Shown here: piece by piece, positions 21,232 through 33,818 of the stretch
How positions within the stretch are numbered: position 1 is the first letter of the stretch
Layout of the letters: every line of letters begins with the position of its first letter
Source of the DNA: Janthinobacterium lividum
GTDB taxonomy: Bacteria > Pseudomonadota > Gammaproteobacteria > Burkholderiales > Burkholderiaceae_D
Direction of reading: 5' to 3'
Assembly (NCBI RefSeq): GCF_023509035.1
Contig: NZ_CP075583.1
Location: 5,270,001 to 5,334,000 of the forward strand
Length of the DNA stretch: 64,000 nucleotides
The notes under the pieces: model-generated
Database searches by the model: none
What the model was told of the DNA's origin: nothing
What the model saw: only the letters and a program-made list of their open reading frames with translations
Program-made: the position numbers and the translations under genes

Positions 21232-22542
21232 TTATTTGTAATAACCGCCTTTACGCATTTCTCTTTCCGCCGTCTGCTGCAACAATTCCAGCGCCTGGTC
21301 GACCGTCACCTTGCCCAGCAGCGCTGCCGCCATCTGCTGGCCGGCCGCCACGCCGATCACCTGGAATTCAGGAATCGATGCGAATTGCACACCCACGTAC
21401 GGCGAAGGCGGCAAGGTGCTTTGCACGGCGCGCGTGGTGGCCAGGGCCTTGCCTTCGGCGGCGGCGAATTTCGCCACTTTCTGGAACTCGGGGCTGGCAT
21501 ACGTCGACTTGCGCGTGCCCGTCGGCACGTTGGCCCAGCTCGTTTCCTTGGCCACCAGTTTCACGTAGTCGGGCGACGTGGCCCAGTTGATGAAGCGTTG
21601 CGCCTCATTCGGGTGCTTCGAGCTCGAAGGAATGGCCAGCGACCAGATCCACAGCCAGTTGGCGCCCCGCTCCGTCACGCCCACGGGCGACTGGGCAAAC
21701 GCCACCTTGTCGGCCACCTTGCTTTGCTTGGGGTCCGTGATGAAGGAGGCGGCGATCGTCGCGTCGATCCAGATGCCGCATTTGCCCTGGTTGAACAGCG
21801 CCAGGTTTTCATTGAAGCTGTTGGCGGCCGCGCCCGGCGGGCCGTATTTCTTCATCAAGTCGACATACATGGTGACCGCATCCTTCCACGGCTTGCTGGT
21901 AAATTGCGGCTTCCATTGCATGTCGAACAGCTGGCCGCCATAGGAATTGGCCATGGTGGTGATCAGGGCCATGTTGTCGCCCCAGCCCGGCTTGCCGCGC
22001 AGGCAGATGCCGTACACGCCGTTGGCCGGATCGTGCAGCTTGGCCGCCACGTCGCGCAGTTGGTTCCAGGAAGGACGGTCCTCGAGCGTCACGCCCGCTT
22101 TTTTCACCAGGTCGCTGCGGTACATAATCATCGAGCTTTCACCATAGAATGGCGACGCGTACAGCTTGCCATCGCCGGAGAGCCCTTCACGGATGGCCGG
22201 CAGCAAGTCGTCGATATCGTATTTGGCGTCCGGCTTGATGGGGATCAGCCAGTTTTTCTTGCCCCAGATGGGCGTTTCATACAGGCCGATGGTCATCACG
22301 TCGAACTGGCCGCCCTTGGTGGCGATATCGGTGGTCATGCGCTGGCGCAAGACACCTTCTTCCAGTGTCACCCATTTGAGTTTGATGTCGGGATTGGCTT
22401 GCTCGAAGAACTTGCTGAGCTTTTGCATTTCGATCATGTGGCCGTTGTTGACGGTCGCGATGACCAGGTCGGTGGCGGCAAAGGCGGACGAGGCGAAGCA
22501 GAAGGCGCCGGCGCACAGCGCGGCAATGGCGGAACGTTTCAT
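21232..22542 (-). CDS. mtlE: polyol-binding periplasmic protein of the ABC transporter
   Basis: A 436 aa extracellular solute-binding protein (family 1) with a Sec signal peptide ending SSAFA at about residue 22. Body motifs include QFDVMTIGLYETPIWGKKNWL, YASPFYGESSMIMYR, and NLALFNQGKCGIWIDATIAAS, which resemble sorbitol/mannitol-binding proteins. It is the first gene of the five-gene operon, and its promoter region is shared with the divergent LamB-type porin gene. The substrate is inferred from the operon order and the dehydrogenase. Confidence 0.9.
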   Translation of the reverse strand: MKRSAIAALCAGAFCFASSAFAATDLVIATVNNGHMIEMQKLSKFFEQANPDIKLKWVTLEEGVLRQRMTTDIATKGGQFDVMTIGLYETPIWGKKNWLIPIKPDAKYDIDDLLPAIREGLSGDGKLYASPFYGESSMIMYRSDLVKKAGVTLEDRPSWNQLRDVAAKLHDPANGVYGICLRGKPGWGDNMALITTMANSYGGQLFDMQWKPQFTSKPWKDAVTMYVDLMKKYGPPGAAANSFNENLALFNQGKCGIWIDATIAASFITDPKQSKVADKVAFAQSPVGVTERGANWLWIWSLAIPSSSKHPNEAQRFINWATSPDYVKLVAKETSWANVPTGTRKSTYASPEFQKVAKFAAAEGKALATTRAVQSTLPPSPYVGVQFASIPEFQVIGVAAGQQMAAALLGKVTVDQALELLQQTAEREMRKGGYYK

Positions 22543-22619
22543 TGTGTGTCTCCAGTGTTTTTTGTCGTTGGCAATGCTCAGTTACTTAGCACCACGACCA
22601 CAATGTAGCACCGGACTTT

Positions 22620-22746
22620 GATACTTTCTGATACTCCAAAACCGCAATTCGATACTCTTTTGCAGCCCCGCTATGCACCAGAGTATCGATATTAAGTAAA
22701 AACAACACTTTGAAAGAAAGTATCGCTACTTGTTCGATTTGTATCA
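22620..22746. promoter_or_regulatory. GATACT-repeat control region between mtlE and porin
   Basis: GATACT occurs as direct copies at 22620-22625, 22630-22635 and 22651-22656, and inverted (AGTATC) at 22682-22687 and 22719-22724, with a near copy TGTATC at 22740-22745. CGATACTCT (22650-22658) and AGAGTATCG (22680-22688) form a perfect 9+9 inverted repeat with a 21-bp spacer. This looks like an operator array for the AraC-type regulators of the cluster, controlling both directions. The rest of 22543-22852 has no gene. Confidence 0.65.
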
Positions 22747-22852
22747 GGGTGGTTAAAAAAGCGCTGCTAGACTTGGTTTTCGGCATTAGACCGTGTGCGG
22801 TGGTCGCCTCCCGGGGCGCCGCCGCTACCACCTACATCTTTCTGGAGACCGC

Positions 22853-24121
22853 ATGAATCGCACTGCACTGAAAACCTTACCTGCCCTGCTCCTGGCCATC
22901 GCCAGCGCTTCCGCCCTTGCCGACCCAATGTACCCAGGTGATGCTGAAGGCTTCCATGGCTACCTGCGCGCTGGCGCCGGCAGCAATACTTCGGGCGGTG
23001 GCGGTTCCCAAGGCTGCTTCGGCTTGGGTGGCAATACCATGAAATACCGTCTGGGCAATGAGTGCGACGCCTACACGGAATTCGGCTACACCAAGTCCGT
23101 CGCCAAGTCCGGCGGCGTGAACTACCTGGCCACCATCTGGGTCAACGCCTACGCGCCAAATTCGGATTTCGGCGACAACAAGCTGGGCATCGTCAAAGCC
23201 TATGTCGAAGCGCAGGGACTCGACTTCCTGAACGGCGGCACGGCCTGGATCGGTAAACGCTTCTACTACCGTCCTGACATCCACATGCTGGATCTGCAAT
23301 ACATCAACATGAACGGCACGGGCGCCGGCCTGGACCGCATTCCTGCCGGTCCCGGTAAATTCTCGTACGCCTTCTTCAAGGACAACGACATCAAGATCGC
23401 GTTGCCGACCGGTGGCGTCAACACCAAATCGGCCGTGCGCCAGAACTTCATCTTTGGCGAGATTCCCGTCAATGAAAACGGCACCCTGGACCTGGCCGCG
23501 ACCTACATCATCGGCGAAGGCAAGGATGACGCCCTCACGGGCAAGCGCAATAACGGCTGGCAGCTGTCGGCCTTCCACCGCCAAGGTAAAGTGTTTGGCG
23601 GCGGCAACACCTTCGGCGTGCAGTACGGCGTCGGTCCTGGCACGGGCAAGGGCGCGCAGTTCGGCGCTTCGGGTGACACCAATTTCGGTTCGGACGTGAA
23701 ACGCACGCGCGTCTTCAATGACATGGCGATCCAGCCGATGGCCAACTTCGGCATGGAATTCGTCGCCCTGTGGCAAAAAGACGAGTCGAACGCCAACGGT
23801 TCCTCGACCTGGACCTCGGTCGGCGTGCGTCCTGTGTACGCATTCACCGACAACTTCAAGCTGGTGGGCGAACTGGGCACGGACCGCGTGACGCAAGCGG
23901 GCGGCCTGCCAGCCAAGCGTTTGACCAAGCTGACCATCGCACCGACGATCTCCGCCGGCCCTGGCCTGTGGTCGCGTCCTGAACTGCGCGCTTTCGTGAC
24001 GTACGGCAAATGGAACGATGCGGCTACCGCCTCGGTCAACGCGTCGAACAACGGCGGCCCGATCTATAACAACAATACCAGCGGCACCTCCTATGGTTTC
24101 CAGGTAGAAACCTGGTTCTAA
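22853..24121 (+). CDS. LamB/maltoporin-family outer-membrane channel
   Basis: A 422 aa outer-membrane sugar porin. The signal peptide ends SALA at about residue 22, then DPMYPGDAEGFHGYLRAG, the conserved beta-strand start of maltoporins. GCFGLGG and NECDAYTEFGYT are typical, and the C-terminus ends in aromatic VETWF, an outer-membrane sorting signal. ATG 22853 has TGGAGA upstream; the longer frame is discarded. Divergent from mtlE over the GATACT region, so it probably supplies polyols or related glycosides to the ABC transporter. Confidence 0.88.
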   Translation: MNRTALKTLPALLLAIASASALADPMYPGDAEGFHGYLRAGAGSNTSGGGGSQGCFGLGGNTMKYRLGNECDAYTEFGYTKSVAKSGGVNYLATIWVNAYAPNSDFGDNKLGIVKAYVEAQGLDFLNGGTAWIGKRFYYRPDIHMLDLQYINMNGTGAGLDRIPAGPGKFSYAFFKDNDIKIALPTGGVNTKSAVRQNFIFGEIPVNENGTLDLAATYIIGEGKDDALTGKRNNGWQLSAFHRQGKVFGGGNTFGVQYGVGPGTGKGAQFGASGDTNFGSDVKRTRVFNDMAIQPMANFGMEFVALWQKDESNANGSSTWTSVGVRPVYAFTDNFKLVGELGTDRVTQAGGLPAKRLTKLTIAPTISAGPGLWSRPELRAFVTYGKWNDAATASVNASNNGGPIYNNNTSGTSYGFQVETWF

Positions 24122-24143
24122 ACGGGATCAGCGGTAAAAACTA

Positions 24144-24173
24144 AAAAGGGCGGAACCTCGGTTCCGCCCTTTT
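24144..24173. terminator. bidirectional Rho-independent terminator
   Basis: AAAAGGGCGGAAC, loop CTCG, GTTCCGCCCTTTT: a perfect 13-bp stem between the porin gene (+) and the GH18 chitinase gene (-). Confidence 0.92.
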
Positions 24174-24192
24174 ACTTTATGGCATCACCAAC

Positions 24193-26626
<2,434 letters not shown>

Positions 26627-26727
26627 GTCGTGTCTGTCTCCGTTATGGTTATACATCGAGAGCTTGTTGCAGGCCCCTCGAGGGGCTCTTGTCAACTGTT
26701 ATCCCTGGCTGGCTTTCTTGCGCTTGC

Positions 26728-28185
<1,458 letters not shown>

Positions 28186-28390
28186 AATGTCTCCTGAACG
28201 TTGTACGAAAACTATCGAAGTAGCTTTTTATGTTGTACGTAAAGAAAGCACAGCGAAGCGTCGGCTTTCTGCACAGAGAATGCGACGCCCAAAATTGGTA
28301 GTCAAGTGGTTTTATATAACGGTGTTTTTTACAGTACCAGTGCTGGCGATCACTACATAGCCAAGCGATGCGGCGGCGAATGGGGGAAGT
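28186..28390. other. non-coding region upstream of chitinase genes
   Basis: AT-richer DNA between the GH19 chitinase start and the terminator of the cytochrome gene. It should carry the chitinase promoter (minus strand). I see no gene and no convincing operator palindrome in it. Confidence 0.5.
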
Positions 28391-28421
28391 AAAAAAAGCC
28401 CGCTGCATGAGGGCAGCGGGC
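28391..28421 (-). terminator. Rho-independent terminator after the sulfite oxidase operon
   Basis: On the minus strand GCCCGCTGC, a six-base loop, GCAGCGGGC and T7. It lies about 100 bp beyond the cytochrome c stop and separates that operon from the chitinase genes. Confidence 0.88.
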
Positions 28422-28524
28422 AATACCGCGCAGTATGCGTGGCAGCAAGTGGTATTACAGGTTTGCCGCGCGTCGGTCACGCAAAGGTGCGCCTTCGCGC
28501 GGCAAACCGGCGATAAGGACGAAC

Positions 28525-29145
28525 TTATCTGTTCAGCACATACTTCGCCAGGCTCGCCGCCTCGGCTACACTGAGCTGACTGTAGGGCGGCATGGGCACG
28601 GGCCCCCATTTGCCAGCGCCGCCGCTGCGGATATTGGCCGCCACGGCAGAGACACCGTCCTTGCCCTTGTATCTGGCTGCCACCTCGGTAAAACCCGGCC
28701 CGACCACTTTCTGGTCGAGGGCGTGACATGCCATGCAGCCATTCGCCGCCAGCAAGGTTTTGACATCCTTGCCGCTGGCGGCCGGGACAGCAGCTGCCAC
28801 GGGTTTGGCGACGGCGGCGACAGGTACTGCGGCGCCCCGCTCCACGCCATAGGTTTTCACCAGATAATCGACCATGTCCGGCATGTCTTCATCGGCAAAC
28901 TGCGCGCCGAACGGCTTTTTCATCTTCTTGACGGTCGCTTCCCAGTACGCGCGCGGCGAGGCAGGCGGCTGGCTCGACGCATACTGGGCCGCGTGGCACG
29001 TCATGCAGTTGCGCTGCACCAGTTGGTAGCCGGGCAATTCGCTGGGTTTGTAGGTCGCCGTTTCCGGCGGCAAATGGATCTCCAGCGCGCCCGCGCTGCC
29101 GGCAAGCGCCAGGGTCATGGCGGCGGCGAGTGTTCTAATCAGCAT
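28525..29145 (-). CDS. sorB: diheme cytochrome c, partner of sulfite dehydrogenase
   Basis: A 206 aa periplasmic cytochrome with a signal peptide of about 20 residues and two heme-attachment motifs, CMTCH (47-51) and CMACH (137-141), separated by an Ala/Pro/Val-rich linker. It follows the molybdoenzyme gene by 10 bp, so it should accept electrons from sulfite oxidation and pass them to the respiratory chain. Characterised SorB proteins have one heme and are about 100 aa; this one looks like two cytochrome units in series, closer to SoxD-like or duplicated forms. The name sorB is by position and role. Confidence 0.75.
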   Translation of the reverse strand: MLIRTLAAAMTLALAGSAGALEIHLPPETATYKPSELPGYQLVQRNCMTCHAAQYASSQPPASPRAYWEATVKKMKKPFGAQFADEDMPDMVDYLVKTYGVERGAAVPVAAVAKPVAAAVPAASGKDVKTLLAANGCMACHALDQKVVGPGFTEVAARYKGKDGVSAVAANIRSGGAGKWGPVPMPPYSQLSVAEAASLAKYVLNR

Positions 29146-29155
29146 GGCATTCTCC

Positions 29156-30382
29156 TCACACTGCCTGGATGCGCGTGGTTTCCACCACGTTGCGCATATA
29201 ACCCATGGGATTCCACAGGGCTTTCATGGGCTGGCTCTGGCCGATGCGATTGACGGCACGCACCATCAGCACATGCTTGCCCTTGCGCGGCGCTTTCAGG
29301 ATCATCGTCCACTCGCGGAACGAGAAGCGCCCCAGGTCCTTGCCCAGGGTGGCTTCCTGCCAGCTCTGACCGCCGTCAGACGACACGGCCACTTCGCTGA
29401 TGCCGTGGCCGCTGTCGAAGGCGATGCCGCGCAGGGCCAGGTCGCGCCCCGCCTTGACTTGCGCGCCATCCTGCACGCTGGTAATGAAGGAGCGCACGTT
29501 GAGGCGGCTGATCGGCGTCGTCTTGCCCACGGGCGCGCCCGGCTCGATGAAACCGGAGCCATTGTCGGGAATGCGGTAGCCCGTGCTCATCCAGAAGCCG
29601 TCGAACGGTTTGTCCAGCACGGTGATGTCGCTCAGGTGCTTGACCCAGTAAGTGCCGTAATAGCCTGGCACGATCAGGCGCAGCGGATAGCCGTTGAGGA
29701 AAGGAATGTCCTCGCCATTCATGGCCCAGGCCAGCATGACGTCGCCCGCCATGATGTGCTCGATGGATAAGGCTTTTTGAAAGTCGGGGCCGTCGCCCAC
29801 GGGCGGCGTTTCCAGGCCATTGAAAGCCACTTGCACGGCGTTGGCCCCGATGCCGGCCTTTTCCAGCACGGTTTTCAGGGGAATCCCCGTCCAGCGGGCA
29901 TTGCCCATGGCGCCATTGCCCAGCTGCCCGCCATTTGCGCGCGGGGCAAAGAAGCCGCGGCTGTTGCCCGAGCATTGGGTCACGGCCACCACGTCGACGG
30001 GTTCGCCCAGCTGTTTCAGTTCCGCCAGCGACAGCGCCAAAGGCGTGTTGACGAGGCCACCGATATGCAGGCGGTAGCTGTCTCCGTCTATGCTGGTGGG
30101 CAAGCCGCTCCAGTGATAACGCACGAAAAACGCGTCGTTGGGGGTAATCGCGCCTTCGCTGAAGACGCTGAACGGCGTTTCCAGCTGGGGCGGACGGCTG
30201 GTCAGCAGGATCAGCGGACGCTTTTGCGGGAAGGCCACCAGTTCGCGCTCGCCATTTTCAAACGGCAAGGTGATGGAGGCAGCCAAGGCTGACCCAGGCC
30301 CCGCCACGGCGGCGGCGCCCAGGGCGGCCGTGGTACGCAGGAAGCGGCGCCGGCCGGCGGGCAACAAGGTCGTGTCAGACAT
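29156..30382 (-). CDS. sorA: sulfite dehydrogenase, molybdopterin subunit (SorA-like)
   Basis: A 408 aa periplasmic molybdoenzyme that would oxidise sulfite to sulfate. The N-terminal Tat signal reads RRRFLRTTA. The molybdenum-binding cysteine sits in VTQCSGNSRGFF; GAMGNARWTGIPL follows, and a C-terminal dimerisation domain ends the protein. ATG 30382 has GGAG upstream and overlaps the stop of the upstream permease gene by 8 bases. Next to taurine degradation genes that release sulfite, detoxification and energy gain are its likely roles. SoxC-like function is an alternative, but no other sox genes are present. Confidence 0.82.
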   Translation of the reverse strand: MSDTTLLPAGRRRFLRTTAALGAAAVAGPGSALAASITLPFENGERELVAFPQKRPLILLTSRPPQLETPFSVFSEGAITPNDAFFVRYHWSGLPTSIDGDSYRLHIGGLVNTPLALSLAELKQLGEPVDVVAVTQCSGNSRGFFAPRANGGQLGNGAMGNARWTGIPLKTVLEKAGIGANAVQVAFNGLETPPVGDGPDFQKALSIEHIMAGDVMLAWAMNGEDIPFLNGYPLRLIVPGYYGTYWVKHLSDITVLDKPFDGFWMSTGYRIPDNGSGFIEPGAPVGKTTPISRLNVRSFITSVQDGAQVKAGRDLALRGIAFDSGHGISEVAVSSDGGQSWQEATLGKDLGRFSFREWTMILKAPRKGKHVLMVRAVNRIGQSQPMKALWNPMGYMRNVVETTRIQAV

Positions 30383-31808
30383 GTTTGAGCTCCACTTTGG
30401 TCTCGGCCGTTTCACCGCCGTTGCGGTCATCGTTGACGAGCTTCTTGATGTAGTACATGACGCTCATGATGACCACGCTCAACAGGCCGAACCAGAACGA
30501 CACGCGCTGCTCCGTATCGGACGACACGCTCATGGCGCCCAGGATCAGCAGCATGGCGATGATGGTGAAATACGTCAGGTAGGGAAACAGCCACATGCGC
30601 ACCTTGATGCGTTCCGGGCATTCGCGTTCCAGGCGGCGGCGCAGGCGCAATTGAGATATCGCAATCAGCAGGTAGACAAACAGGATCAGGATGCCGTAGG
30701 AATTGACGATGAAGGGGAATACCAGGTCGGCCGACACATACGATACGGCAATGGCGAAATAGGCGAACAAGGTGCTGAACAGGATGGCGCGAATCGGCAC
30801 GCCATTCTTGCTCAGCTTGACCAGGCCCGTGGGGGCGTCGCCGCGGCGCGTCAACGCAAAGATCATGCGCGACGAGGCGTACAGGCTGGAATTCAAGGCC
30901 GACAGCACGGCCGTCAAAATGATGGCGTTCATGATGTGGGCCGCGTACGGGATGTTCATCACGGTCAGGGCGCTGACGAAAGGCGTGGCGATGGCCGGCG
31001 AATCCCAGGGCACGATGCAGACGACGACAAACATGGAACCGACATAAAACATCAGCACGCGCGTGATGACGGAATTGGTGGCGCGGGCGATGGCCTTGGC
31101 CGGGTCCGACGTTTCAGCGGCGGCAATGGTGACGATTTCGGCGCCCGAATAAAAGGCCGTGGCGGCGACGGCGCCACTGAGCACCGGTCCCCAGCCGTGC
31201 GGCATGAAGCCGCCGTTGCTGGTCAAAAAGCCCAGGGTCGGGATGCTGTTGGGCAAGCTACCCGTGACGAACAGGGCGCCCACAAACAGGAAGACGACGA
31301 TGGCGACTACCTTGATCGAGGCGAACCAGAACTCGAATTCACCAAACGCCTTCACGGAGAACAGGTTCAAGATGGTCATCGATACCAGCAGCACCAGGCT
31401 GATCGACCACGACGGCACATCGGGCAGCCAGAAATTGACCAGCTTGGCGCCGGCGATGGCTTCCAGGGCGACGACGACGACCCAGAAATACCAGTACATC
31501 CAGCCGCTCATGAAGCCGAGGAATTTCGATACTTTCGGCTTGTCGTCGAAGGCCAGGCGCGCGTATTCGTAGAAGGAGCCGACCACGGGCAGGGACGAGG
31601 CCAGCTCGCCCAACATGCGCATGATCAGGACGACCAGGCCGCCCGTGAACAGGAAGGAAAGGATGGCGGCCGGGCCGGCGGCCTTGGCGATGACGCCGCT
31701 GCCGACAAAGAGGCCGGCGCCGATCACGCCGCCGATGGCGATCATGCTCATGTGGCGTTGCTTGAGCGAGTGCTGCAAGCCGGTACTGTTATGCGATTCG
31801 CTAATCAT
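30375..31808 (-). CDS. APC-family amino acid permease (GabP-like)
   Basis: A 477 aa inner-membrane transporter with about 12 predicted helices. The APC signature is IAIGGVIGAGLFVGSG near residues 23-38, and GAEIVTIAAAETSDP is typical of the GabP/AnsP/ProY group. ATG 31808 has AGGAGAC upstream. It is translationally linked to the sulfite dehydrogenase gene (8-base overlap) and lies 279 bp after tauC, behind a terminator. Substrate is unknown; GABA-like or beta-amino-acid compounds such as taurine, hypotaurine or beta-alanine would fit the context but this is inference. Confidence 0.85.
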   Translation of the reverse strand: MISESHNSTGLQHSLKQRHMSMIAIGGVIGAGLFVGSGVIAKAAGPAAILSFLFTGGLVVLIMRMLGELASSLPVVGSFYEYARLAFDDKPKVSKFLGFMSGWMYWYFWVVVVALEAIAGAKLVNFWLPDVPSWSISLVLLVSMTILNLFSVKAFGEFEFWFASIKVVAIVVFLFVGALFVTGSLPNSIPTLGFLTSNGGFMPHGWGPVLSGAVAATAFYSGAEIVTIAAAETSDPAKAIARATNSVITRVLMFYVGSMFVVVCIVPWDSPAIATPFVSALTVMNIPYAAHIMNAIILTAVLSALNSSLYASSRMIFALTRRGDAPTGLVKLSKNGVPIRAILFSTLFAYFAIAVSYVSADLVFPFIVNSYGILILFVYLLIAISQLRLRRRLERECPERIKVRMWLFPYLTYFTIIAMLLILGAMSVSSDTEQRVSFWFGLLSVVIMSVMYYIKKLVNDDRNGGETAETKVELKHV

Positions 31809-32033
31809 GTTTTGTCTCCTGAAAATCTCTGAAGCTCGGTGCGCCCTGGCCTGCTGCGGCTGGTTTCTGCCGCGCGGCTTTGTTTTATTTAGGCAACACC
31901 GTCAAGCAGCATCGATACATCATCAAATCAGTCTGGTTGGCTGCATCCCATAAGTCAATCTGGAAATGCAGCGGCCCGGCGCGGCAGCCAGGGGGCAAGC
32001 GCGCTGGAGGATACGTACGGGGGTTGGCGAGTT

Positions 32034-32076
32034 AAAAAAGAGAGTGGCGGTAACACTTATGGCGCCAGCGCCACTC
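32034..32076 (-). terminator. Rho-independent terminator after tauC
   Basis: On the minus strand GAGTGGCG and CGCCACTC form an 8-bp stem with a 19-base loop that can fold further, followed by a T6 run (A6 at 32034-32039). It ends the tauABC transcript. The remaining 31809-32033 holds no visible gene and presumably the promoter of the permease-sorAB unit. Confidence 0.7.
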
Positions 32077-32087
32077 CCGGGAACGTC

Positions 32088-32969
32088 TTACACCTTGCCC
32101 TTCCATGGCACGAGGGTACGTTCGAGGTAACGCATCATCAAATCAAACAGGAAAGCGAAGAAACCGATCACGATGATGCCCATGATCACCACATCGCTGG
32201 CCAGGAACTCGGACGCGCTCAGCACCATGTAGCCGAGGCCCCGCGTGGCCGCCACCATTTCGCCAGCCACCAGGGTGGTCCAGCCCACGCCGATGCCGAT
32301 GCGCATGCCGGTGAGGATTTCCGGGATCGCGGCCCGCAGAATCACGTGCACGATCACCTGGAAGCGGGTGGCGCCCATCGAGTACGCCGCGTGGATTTGC
32401 TCCAGCGACACCGAGCTGACGCCGGCGCGGGCCGCGATGGCCATCGGCGCAAAGATGGCCAGGAAGATCAGGTAGACCTTCGAAAACTCGCCGATGCCGA
32501 ACCAGATGATGACCAGTGGCAAGTAAGCGAGGGGTGGCAGCGGACGGTAGAACTCGATCAAGGGATCGAAGATGCCGCGCGCTACACGGTTGACGCCCAT
32601 CATCACGCCGACGGGAATGGCGAACAGGCACGCCAGGCCAAAGGCGCCGAACACGCGCACCAGGCTGGCGACCGTGTGTTCCCACAGGGTGGCTCCGCCG
32701 AAACCGGTGGTGGCCGCCATGATGAATTTTTCGTAGACGGCTTGCGGCGACGGCAGGAACAGGGGTTTCACCATGCCGCTGGCCGTCACGGCGAACCACA
32801 GCAGCAGCACGGCGATGACGGTGACGGTGGCGATGCGGCTGGAATTGCCCTGCCCCGGAGCACCGAACGCTTCGCCGGGCATGGCGCAGCGGGGAGCGAA
32901 CAGGCGGGCAAAAAAGCCGCCGCGCTTGGCGGTGGTGGGAGGAAATCCCACGACGGATGGGCTATGCAT
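32088..32969 (-). CDS. tauC: taurine ABC transporter permease
   Basis: A 293 aa inner-membrane permease of the SsuC/TauC family with about six helices. The first is VTVIAVLLLWFAVTASG, and the EAA-like loop reads AAYSMGATRFQVIVHVILRAAIPEI. The start MHSPSVVG (ATG 32969) overlaps the tauB stop by 8 bases (ATGCATAG); an upstream in-frame start inside tauB is unlikely. The N-terminal cytoplasmic extension of about 45 residues is longer than in E. coli TauC. Confidence 0.88.
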   Translation of the reverse strand: MHSPSVVGFPPTTAKRGGFFARLFAPRCAMPGEAFGAPGQGNSSRIATVTVIAVLLLWFAVTASGMVKPLFLPSPQAVYEKFIMAATTGFGGATLWEHTVASLVRVFGAFGLACLFAIPVGVMMGVNRVARGIFDPLIEFYRPLPPLAYLPLVIIWFGIGEFSKVYLIFLAIFAPMAIAARAGVSSVSLEQIHAAYSMGATRFQVIVHVILRAAIPEILTGMRIGIGVGWTTLVAGEMVAATRGLGYMVLSASEFLASDVVIMGIIVIGFFAFLFDLMMRYLERTLVPWKGKV

Positions 32970-33777
32970 GGGACACCTCCAGCTCTTTATTGACTGCGCG
33001 CTCGTCGCCATAAATGATGTTGAGCACTGTTTCGCGGATCTTGATGAAGTCCGGGCTCGATTTCACGGCGCGCGCATCGCGGCACTCGAGGAAGCGCTTG
33101 TTGAAATCGAGTTCATACGTATGCGTGATGCGGCCCGGACGGGGCGACATGACGATCAGCCGGTTCGCCAGGAACAGCGCCTCGTCGACGCTGTGGGTAA
33201 TGAAGAAGAACATGGTGCTGGACTTGGCCCAGATATCGAGCAGCAATTCCTGGATGGTTTCGCGGGTCAGCGCATCGAGCGCCGCCATCGGTTCATCCAT
33301 CAGCAGCATGGCGGGATTGCTGGTCAGGGCGCGGGCGATGCCCACGCGCTGCTGCATGCCGCCCGACAATTGATAAATCATATTGTCGTGAAAGTCCTTC
33401 AAGCCGACCAGCGCCAGGTTTTTCGCCGCCTGTTCGCGCCGCACGGCTTTCGGCACGCCTTGCAGCTTCAAGCCGAATTCCACGTTTTCCATCACGTTCA
33501 ACCACGGCAGCAAGGCATGTTTCTGGAACACCACGCCACGGTCGGCACCCGGCCCTTCCACTTTATTGTCGCCGAGCATGATCTCGCCCTTGGATGGGGC
33601 GATAAAGCCCGCCATCAGGCTCAGCAAGGTTGTCTTGCCGCAGCCCGAGGCGCCCAGTGCGACGACGAAGTCGCCGCTGTTGATGGTCAGGTTGATATTA
33701 TTTAAGGCATGTACGCGTTCACCGGCCGTCTTGCCCGGATAAATCACGCTGACATCCTTGACGTAGAGATTTTCCAT
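32962..33777 (-). CDS. tauB: taurine ABC transporter ATP-binding protein
   Basis: A 271 aa ABC ATPase of the nitrate/sulfonate/taurine class. Walker A GASGCGKTT lies at residues 42-50, the Q-loop in VVFQKHALLPWLNV, signature LSGGMQQR, Walker B MLLMDEP, H-loop FFITHSVDEAL. It lies between tauA (41 bp gap) and tauC (overlap), completing the importer. Confidence 0.92.
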   Translation of the reverse strand: MENLYVKDVSVIYPGKTAGERVHALNNINLTINSGDFVVALGASGCGKTTLLSLMAGFIAPSKGEIMLGDNKVEGPGADRGVVFQKHALLPWLNVMENVEFGLKLQGVPKAVRREQAAKNLALVGLKDFHDNMIYQLSGGMQQRVGIARALTSNPAMLLMDEPMAALDALTRETIQELLLDIWAKSSTMFFFITHSVDEALFLANRLIVMSPRPGRITHTYELDFNKRFLECRDARAVKSSPDFIKIRETVLNIIYGDERAVNKELEVSHA

Positions 33778-33818
33778 GATGTCCCCGCATAGGTAGTACT
33801 TCAGTTCAACGCATCTGT

